DNA from: Corinectria fuckeliana
Lineage: Eukaryota > Ascomycota > Sordariomycetes > Hypocreales > Nectriaceae
Assembly (NCBI GenBank): GCA_019137255.1
Contig: WPDH01000017.1
Location: 62,001 to 126,000 of the forward strand
DNA: 64,000 nucleotides
Direction: 5' to 3'
Of the stretch, positions 56,828 through 64,000 are shown one piece after another. A program made the translations under genes and the position numbers. The notes under the pieces are model-generated. The model was given only the letters and a program-made list of their open reading frames with translations, was not told where the DNA came from and searched no databases. Position 1 is the first letter of the stretch, and each line of letters begins with the position of its first letter.

Positions 56828-57923
56828 CATGGCGGTCCGCGCTCAGTTCGAGAACTCCAACGAGTACGTTTGCTGTACTTTACCTATGTCCCCTTCCCTC
56901 CCCCTCCTACGAACCCCGCCCCCGCCATTTGGGTTGCAGATGCTGCAGATGCCTTCACCCGCGGGCAGGATGGCCTCGAGCTGGGACTTTTGAGGCAATA
57001 ACGCTAGGAGGAAGAACTCAAAATAGCTAATGGTGCACCTTCTATTAGGATTGGAGTCTTTGCCACCTTGACCAATTCATATGCTCTTGTCGCCCACGGC
57101 GCCAGCGAGAACTTCTACAGGTCAGTGCTGCCTTCAACAATCGGTCGACCTGTCATCGCGGATGTAGATGATGGCCGACTATCTACCCTTCTTTCCCCTT
57201 CCTGTCCCCTCCCCTGAACGGCTCGCCTCTTTCTACTGGCACCCTCTCTCCTCCCCTCTCCTCAATAAGCCAACTAACCTCCTCTCAAGCATCTTCGAGG
57301 CCGAACTCCAAGACGTCGTCCCCACCGTTCGCACCACCATCGCGGGCACCCGCATCATCGGTCGTCTCACTGCCGGCAACCGCAAGGGCCTTCTCGTCCC
57401 TACGACCACCAGTGATCAGGAGCTCCAGCACTTGCGAAATTCTCTCCCCGACTCGGTCCGCATCCAGCGCATCGAGGAGCGTCTGTCCGCGCTCGGCAAC
57501 GTCATCGTCACCAACGACCACATTGCCCTCGTCCACCCTGACCTCGAGCGTGAGACAGAGGAGATCATTGCCGATGTGCTCGGCGTCGAGGTCTTCCGCC
57601 AGACCGTCGCTGACAACGTGCTTGTCGGCTCTTACATGAGCCTCTCCAACCAGGGCGGTCTCGTTCACCCCAAGACGTCCGTTCAGGACCAGGACGAGCT
57701 GTCCTCCCTCCTCCAAGTTCCCCTCGTCGCCGGCTCCATCAACCGCGGCTCCAACGTCGTTGGCGCTGGAATGGTCGTCAACGACTGGCTCGCGGTCACC
57801 GGCCTCGACACCACCGCCACCGAGGTCAGCGTCATCGAAAGCGTCTTCCGTCTCGGCGAGGGCCAGGGCCCCAGCAACATCAATACCAACCTGAAGGACA
57901 CCATGGTCGAGAGCTTCTACTAA
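56828..57923 (+). CDS. TIF6: Translation initiation factor eIF6
   Basis: Exons 56828-56862, 57049-57120 and 57290-57923, giving 246 residues, almost the yeast length. eIF6 binds the nascent 60S subunit in nucleolus and cytoplasm, prevents premature joining to 40S, and is released during late 60S maturation. The spliced start reads MAVRAQFENSNEIGVFATL, followed by NSYALVAHGASENFYS. The pseudo-five-fold repeats of the family are visible (TTIAGTRIIGRLTAGNRKG, NDHIALVHPDLE, NQGGLVHPKT, GMVVNDWLAVTG). The introns are longer (186 and 169 nt) than most in the window, and the first exon has under twelve codons, so a start at an in-frame ATG further down would be wrong. Confidence 0.96.
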
Positions 57924-58763
57924 ATTACTCCGGAATCGGAGAAAAGTATTCTGAAGTCTCAAACTTGGACCCCTTTCCTGCCGCTGGTTGCGGGGGGCCG
58001 GGTGCGCCTTTCTATTTGGTTATTTGCTCTCTCGGTTGCTGCTTGGGAAGCCTTGGTTTTTATGTCACACGGGCCTGGTGTTTGGAACTTAGTGGTTTTT
58101 AACTCTTGTTGACGGATATTTATGACAATCGACGGACGAGATGATGCCGTCCTCATGACCCAAGAGAACAAGATGGGAGGAAGGCATACGCAGGAGGAAG
58201 AAGGGTTACCCCTACTCAATGGCCCCTGCTGTGTTGGCCTTTTTTACTTTTTTTTACTATCATGGCTGTCCTTATACGAAGTTTTCTTTTTTGTGTCTCG
58301 GTCGTTGCATGGGAGGCGTTGATCTTCCCACGTCCACTGATTTTTGGCAGACTTGGAGAGGCTTTATAAAAAAGGGCGACGGATGACGGACCTTGTACTA
58401 ATGCCAGATACCCCGGCTTGAATGCGAGTGAAACGACCCGCAACTTTTGCACTGTCTATGCTGTCTGCATCTTCAACTCGTCGAGATACCTGTAGCTCAG
58501 CAATGGACTCGAGGAATCTGGGATATGCTGTAGAGTATACTAAGAGATGATTTTGAGCCATGCCCGAGAATCCTTGATTGCAAGTTTTGAAGCTAAGAAT
58601 CTTTACTGAAAGGGCGTCTCACCGCCTGCCGTTCTAGGCCATCTCATCAACAGGGCGGCACCCCCACCAAGAGAAACACCAGTGGCAGGACAATAGCTTC
58701 GCCATCCAGATCTTCACCATCAACTACAACAACCTCCCACCGCAGGAAATCTACCCAGTCGAA
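57924..58763. other. Intergenic: eIF6 3' region and Efm4 upstream region
   Basis: 840 bp between two genes on the plus strand. It holds presumed 3' UTR and promoter. Only short frames are present. Confidence 0.45.
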
Positions 58764-59648
58764 ATGTCCTCGACAGGCCAGCCGCAACACCTCGAGCCCT
58801 CCAAGCTCGGCACCAAGGAATAGTTCGTCCATCCCACCCTCCCCTCACTCCCTCACCCACCGACTTACAAGCTGAACCCAAAACCAACCAGCTGGGATCA
58901 TCTTTACACCCGCGAAATTTCCAACCACGCCGCCGACCCGTCCGACATCGGCACCGTCTGGTTCGACGATTCCGACGCCGAGACCAAGATCCTCGACTTC
59001 CTCGACCGCCTCGCCAACGGCGACCTCGAGCTCTGCGTCGACGACCTGACCGTCTCCCGCGACCACGCCACCTTCCTCGACTTGGGCTGCGGAAACGGCT
59101 CTCTCCTGTTTGCCCTGCGGGACGAGTCTTGGCCCGGTCGCGCCCTCGGTGTCGACTACAGCCCCCAGAGCATCGCCCTCGCCCGCCAGATCACCGCCGC
59201 CAAGCAAGCCAAGGCTAACCCCGACGCCAACTCCGAGCCCGAGCCCGATTCCTCCTCCTCCTCCCCCTCCTCCCCTACTCCGGTCGAGTTCCAGGAGTGG
59301 GACGTCCTCGCGGGGCCCTTCGAGACCGTCCTCAACGGCTCCCAAGCCGACGGCTGGGACATTGTCCTGGACAAAGGCACCTTCGACGCCATCTGTCTCA
59401 GTGACGAAAAGGACGTCCAGGGCCGACGCCTGTGCGAGGGGTACCGGGACCGCGTTCTGCGCCTCGTCAAGAAGGGCGGCGTCTTCCTCGTCACGAGTTG
59501 CAACTGGACTGAGGCGGAGCTGCAGACCTGGTTTGAGCGTCGGGGCGGCGACGGCTTCGACCTTGCCGGGAGGGTAGAGTACAAATCATTCAGCTTTGGT
59601 GGCGCCAAGGGGCAGACCATCAGCACCCTGTGCTTCCGCAGGGTGTAA
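58764..59648 (+). CDS. EFM4: Protein-lysine N-methyltransferase, Efm4/METTL10 type
   Basis: Two exons, 58764-58822 and 58892-59648, 271 residues. The splice creates the family signature SKLGTKEYWDHLYTREI, which strongly supports the join. Efm4 methylates a lysine of translation elongation factor eEF1A using S-adenosylmethionine. The seven-beta-strand fold is visible: motif I FLDLGCGNGSLLFAL (near residue 81), the acidic post-I segment GVDYSPQSIALAR, and the substrate-side motif LDKGTFDAICLS. The ending TISTLCFRRV is also typical. A Ser/Pro/Glu-rich insertion near residues 125-150 is probably disordered. The gene is convergent with TPD3. Confidence 0.9.
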
Positions 59649-60124
59649 GCGCCGCCGGCGCCGCCGAGTAGATGAGATGAAATAAAAATCAAGATACCCT
59701 GTAAACTATCCCTCCCCTTCACGGCCGAGTGCTGACTTCAGCACCTAGTGCGAATCAATACTATTCACTTCATCTGCTCTGTAAACTCCGTGTATCATAC
59801 ATCTGTAGTTGGGTTCCAGTCGATGCCTATACCATGGGGCTTCTGCCTCAACACCGGCATCCCCGATGACCCAGCCCGCCTGTCGTCTTCTTTGGTCCTT
59901 CTTTCGTTCCTCTTCCAGCATTTCTTTTCCGGTCTTTCAAACCCCGCAAAACATCCGGTGCCTATCCGTGGGTTTTGCCCACCAACGTCGAAGCCCCCGG
60001 CTCAGCCCAGCCTCTAGAATGCAATGCGCGCCACCGGATGGTTCCATGCCCTCTGGCCACAGCATCGCAAAGGGGAATGGAGTGGCTGTCGTGGCAACAA
60101 GAATTGCTTCATTACGTCTGTCAT
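59649..60124. other. Intergenic, convergent 3' regions of Efm4 and Tpd3 genes
   Basis: 476 bp between facing stop codons. No gene or RNA feature was recognised. Confidence 0.45.
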
Positions 60125-62531
60125 CTATGGTGATGTATTCATAGGCTCCCCGCTCGCAATGGGTCCTGTCACGGCCGCCGCCGCCGTTGTCGCGAAATAC
60201 CGCACGTCCACATCGTCGTCCTTCTGCAGCTTGCCCAGGTTGGGCACGACTCGCTGTTGGATTAGCTCCATGCCTCGCGGTGACGGCACGATCTCGACGC
60301 TCTGTTTCTCTAAGTCGTACAGCGTGCCCTCATCGGGCAGACGTCGCAGCACGTCGATGAGGACCGCGTACGTCTTGGCCACGTTGAAGCGGATGTTGGG
60401 AATGTCGTCGCCGACCAGCTTGTCTAGCATGGGGAGAATCGACTTGGCAATCACGTCCATGCTCACCACCGTCGCCAGGGTCTATCAGATGGCATCGTTA
60501 GCTGGGAAATCCACCTTGTGACCAACCACGTTCGGGCCGTAAATCTTACCGAGATTGCAAAGCACGTCGTCATTCGATAGAGGTAGTTGGGGTGGTTGCC
60601 CATAGCCATGACCTTGGGGATAATCGCCTCGCTGGCCCACTCCACACCGAACACCTCTGTCAGCTTCTTCAGGTTGTGAGTTGCCGCCTCACGAATCGAG
60701 AAGACGGTGTCTCCGAGCCATCCCATGCACAAGTTGCTGAGTTTCTCGTCGAAGAACTGGACGCCCAGTTGGCTGGCGAGGAGAGGGATGTACTCGATGA
60801 TGGCCAATCGCACTCGCCACTGCTTGTCCTCAGCCAGCTGCACGATGGCCGGCAGGAGGGACTGGGAGAGGAGATCGATGCCAATGACTGGTACGTGTTA
60901 GCTTGCTGAGGTACCGAGGTGCCGAGGCACTGGGATTTGGTACCTTGGTTGACAAGCTCCAGCTTCGAGATGATGTGGAGCCTAACCTCAGGAAACTCAT
61001 CCTTGAGCATCTGAAGGAACATGGGAAGCAAGTGGTCGATGGTCCTGCAACACGAGTTAGCATGGGGTAAATGGCTAACAGGGGCCATGGGCGGCGCACT
61101 CTTGCTTTCCAAGGATGGGAGCCAAGCCGCTGATCTGGGTGCCCAAGGCAGCTCGCACGTGTTGGGACGTGTCGGAAACGAGGTCCTCGATGCTGCTCAT
61201 GATGTCGCTGAGAAGGGTGTTGCGGTCGACGAGGGCGCAGAAGCCAGGGATTTGGCCGGCGATGGCGGTTCGGACCTCGGCCTCGTTGTCCTTGAGAAGC
61301 TTCACGAATGCCGGGACGAGATCTCTCGAGACGACCTCCTCATCAACGGCCTTGGCAATCTGTAGGGGAAAAGGGCATTAGCATGATGTGTAGACAACGA
61401 CAGGGACCGGGCATATTTGGCCAACCTTTTCAAATCGATCGGCAATCATGTATCGGACCCTCCAGCTCTTATCCTCTATCAAATTGCGCAGCGACGTGAG
61501 GAGAACACCGTGGCTAGACTGCTGCTCCTTGGGAACGGCCTCAGCGACGGAAATCAGGATCTCGACGGTCAATAATCGGACACTGTCCTGGTCGTCCTGC
61601 GCAAGGTGTTGGAAGAGCGGTATCATTTCTTCGACGACGATGGCGGCGGGCATCTCTTTGACGAACTTGGCTAGGTTGGTGGCGGCCTGACGGCGGACCA
61701 TGGGTGTCTCATCGTGGACGAGCAGACCAAACTGTTGGCGCAGCTGCTCTTGGATAGGAGGGGAGACCTTCTTGTAGGGGGTTGTGAAGAGGCCGCATCC
61801 CGAGACCTTGGATGTGAACCAATCGGCCTTGGCGAGGCGGATGGTGAGGGGGATGAAGTATTCCTCGACTTGTTGCGACGAGAGTTCGCTGCAGATCTTG
61901 TTGAGAGACTCGACGGCCTGTGGGCGGAACGTGTCAGTATGGCGAGGGGAAACATGGCGAAGATCGGCGAAGACGGGGGGAGCGCGAATTTACCTTGTCG
62001 CGTACGACGGGCTCCTCGATGGCGGCGAGGTTCTCGAGTGGCGAGAGCAGGACGTGACCCCACTGGGGACCGCCAACGTACTCGACGAAGCCACCGAGCT
62101 CCTCGCTCAGGGCGACCAGGACCTCATCCTCATCTTCCACGGATTCTGCAAATGTTTGATGGTTAGGGGAGCTGTGCTATCTTGGTTGGATGGACGAGGT
62201 AGGGGCGAAGCAAAGCTAGGACGAAGCAAGGACGCAGAAGGGACGAAGGGGGGCGGCAGGCGAAGATTTGACTGACCATCGAGGAAGGGAATGAGCTCCT
62301 CGCGAGTTCGCTCGGCGCCGAGGGCGAGGGCAATGGTAGACAGGCGGTGGATGGCGTTGAGCCGGAGCAAGACATCGTCGTGCTGGTGGGGGGGGGGGAG
62401 TTGGGAGTCAGCAGGAGCAGGAGCAGGAGCAGGAGCAGCAGGATAGCGTGGCGTCACCGCCATACCTTTAGCTCGTCGATGAGGACGGCGATAGGGTACA
62501 GCTCATCGCTGGAGTTGGGCGCGTCAGCCAT
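60125..62531 (-). CDS. TPD3: PP2A scaffold subunit A (PR65/Tpd3)
   Basis: Minus strand, eight exons: 62531-62466, 62382-62277, 62145-61994, 61917-61426, 61359-61100, 61044-60944, 60887-60550 and 60481-60125, giving 623 residues. It is the HEAT-repeat scaffold that joins catalytic and regulatory B subunits of protein phosphatase 2A. The start MADAPNSSDELYPIAVLIDELK and repeats such as DETPMVRRQAATNLAKF, DKSWRVRYMIADRFEK and DKQWRVRLAIIEYIPLLASQ are characteristic. About fifteen HEAT units are expected and fit the length. All seven introns are phase-consistent (55-131 nt). Intron 1 carries a short GCTCCT hexamer repeat. Confidence 0.95.
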
Positions 62532-64000
62532 GGCGTGCAGGACTTGCAGGGCGGCAGGATCGCGGAAGTGTCGAGGGAGGTAAACGTCTCGGCGGAAGCG
62601 AAGTGGTCGTCAGGGAGGAGTAGGAGGAGGAGGATGGAGTTTGGGGCAGGTGGATCGCGTGGGCGGGTGGGTGATGCAATGATTTGCGCGGAGTCTCAAC
62701 GCTCGATTTTTGGCAAGGCGAGACGGCCGAGGGGGGAGAGAGAGGGCAGGTCAGCGCGATGTCGGATGGCGACCGACCGGCGAAGGAGGAAATCGGGAGG
62801 AGACGAAGGATGTGGCCGTAGACGCTGCGGGAGTGGACGTGGAGGTCGTGGCCGTGGCCGTGAACATGTGAATGAAAATGAGGGAGGAATATGTTTCCGT
62901 CGGGACGAGAGGAGGGAGGGAGATGGGAGAGAGAGAGGCCGTTGGACAGTGAGTGAGTGGCAGCAGCAGCAGCAGGAACTGTAGCAGTAGTAGTAGTAGT
63001 AGTGGCAGTAGCAGTAGCAGTACTAGCCAGCAGCAAGGGCAGTGGGTGAGTGCCCGGTGAGTGGTGAGTGGACGAGCTACGTTTAGGTACCTACAGGCGT
63101 TTGGGCTGCCCTGCTTGCCGCCTAGACCCTGGGCCACGTACTGAACGCTTCAGCGCGCTTCATCAGTTCTTCAGTGGAGTGCTGCACCAGTGCCGTGCCT
63201 GCTGTGTTGCAGCCCGAGCCAGCTGGAAACAAGGAGGCCAATACGGAGGGGAGGGGAGGGGAAGGTGATAGCGACCAGGGTGCCGTTTAGGTTGGTGTGG
63301 CTGGAGTTGGGGAGGGGCGGTTGTGGCTCCCAGCTCCCCGTCTCATTGGGGTTGTAGCCCACTTGCCCACCCCCGGCGATGAGCGACAGCGGAGCAAGCG
63401 GCCATCACAGCAACCACTAGTCACAGCCTTCAAGCGCGGATGGGATGCTGTGATAAGCACGTATCTACTAGTAGGCGACACGCACAAGATGAGCTGTACA
63501 TAATAATAGAAGAAAAAGAAGGAAAAAAATGGTACACTTAGGGACAGGCCAGGGGATTCCGAGGAAGCGCAAGGTGGGTATACGTTGGATACCTATTCCC
63601 CCCTCCTCCCATCCATGGAACAAAGGAATCTGGGGCTAAATTCCGTAACCAAGGCTTGGAATGGATCCAATCCATTTATCCAATGTTTTTTTTGATAGGT
63701 CTCGCCACCAGATTCCATCAGGTCAGGATCGCACCTGCCCTTCTTCGCCACTACACGTCTCCAGAGACACCCGCACGGACGTTTTGTCGAAACCACCAAA
63801 TTAAACCCTACTGAAGAAGAGTTGATTCTCTCTCCTCTTACAAGATGTACGTCATACTGCGGAGTGAACCGGGGTTCTGTTTCTGTTGCACGAGAAGTGT
63901 CGTGAGTCGGTGTCAGGTCAAACGTTAACTAGTAGTGCAGCTCTCATCACTTCTACCTCTTAAGCATTGCCAGCTGCTACCAGTAGTTTGTGGCGTTGGT
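62532..64000. promoter_or_regulatory. TPD3 upstream region with microsatellites, to window end
   Basis: 1469 bp. GA-rich plus-strand sequence at 62560-62940 (pyrimidine-rich in the TPD3 sense) is followed by an AGC/AGT trinucleotide repeat at about 62955-63045. Beyond that there are only short frames and no recognisable gene start or end before the window closes. Confidence 0.5.
62955..63045 (+). repeat. AGC/AGT trinucleotide microsatellite
   Basis: Runs of AGC, GTAGT and GCAGTA units in the presumed TPD3 promoter or leader, imperfect. Confidence 0.8.

Noticed and set aside
57285..57962. 225-codon open frame on the minus strand
   Set aside because: Exact antisense of the third eIF6 exon with low-complexity Val/Asp/Gly-rich text.
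62955..63045. Trinucleotide repeat as a coding polyGln/polySer tract
   Set aside because: No long frame with a start and homology covers it; it lies upstream of TPD3 and is better described as a promoter microsatellite.
1..64000. CRISPR arrays, operons, riboswitches, tRNA and rRNA genes
   Set aside because: The sequence is eukaryotic, with no spaced repeat array. No A-box/B-box pair or rRNA stretch was recognised by eye, though tRNAscan-SE would be needed to exclude tRNAs.

Overview
The window comes from the nuclear genome of a filamentous ascomycete, most likely a Sordariomycete-like member of the Pezizomycotina. The evidence is short introns (mostly 50-130 nt, GTANGT donors, CTAAC-type branch sites, YAG acceptors), fungal-type protein families, dense single-copy housekeeping genes, and transposons degraded in the manner of repeat-induced point mutation (RIP). 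I reconstructed exons by hand from splice sites and reading phase. None of the joins has been tested against transcripts.

Layout, left to right. 1-1010: an RRM protein, minus strand, cut by the window edge. 1533-3953: a mitochondrial PPR-type protein with an odd arginine-rich repeat tail. 4507-5877: an unrecognised protein. 6752-11373: DNA polymerase alpha catalytic subunit, behind a promoter carrying a compact G1/S box cluster. 12610-17404: eIF4G, minus strand. 18146-29399: an 11.25 kb AT-rich block that resolves into a Fot1/pogo-type Tc1-mariner transposon (about 1.85 kb originally) with a 9.4 kb Ty3/gypsy chromovirus inserted in it. Both have exact target-site duplications and are heavily mutated. 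29402-32975: 3.6 kb without a convincing gene.

32976-37526: Aquarius/Cwf11, the spliceosomal helicase-like protein. It is divergent from 38124-40887, a THO-complex subunit 1 (Hpr1/THOC1) carrying a guanylate-kinase-like domain at its C-terminus. 41273-42594: eIF5. 44810-46626: a cytochrome P450. 47384-47690: a two-exon, 80-residue cysteine-rich protein, easily missed. 50875-54311: a large glutamine-rich protein with a conserved C-terminus. 54698-56084: a second, Tc1-like RIP-mutated transposon. 56828-57923: eIF6. 58764-59648: an Efm4-type lysine methyltransferase. 60125-62531: the PP2A scaffold subunit Tpd3. The last 1.5 kb is promoter-like sequence with microsatellites.

Functionally this is ordinary core-genome content: replication, splicing, mRNP export, translation initiation and phosphatase signalling. 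Several genes act in mRNA biogenesis and translation (Aquarius, THOC1, eIF4G, eIF5, eIF6, Efm4), but nothing shows that they are co-regulated. The most unusual items are the THOC1-guanylate kinase fusion, the nested transposons 0.74 kb upstream of eIF4G, a possible 351-nt in-frame intron in eIF4G, and the G1/S box cluster in front of POL1.
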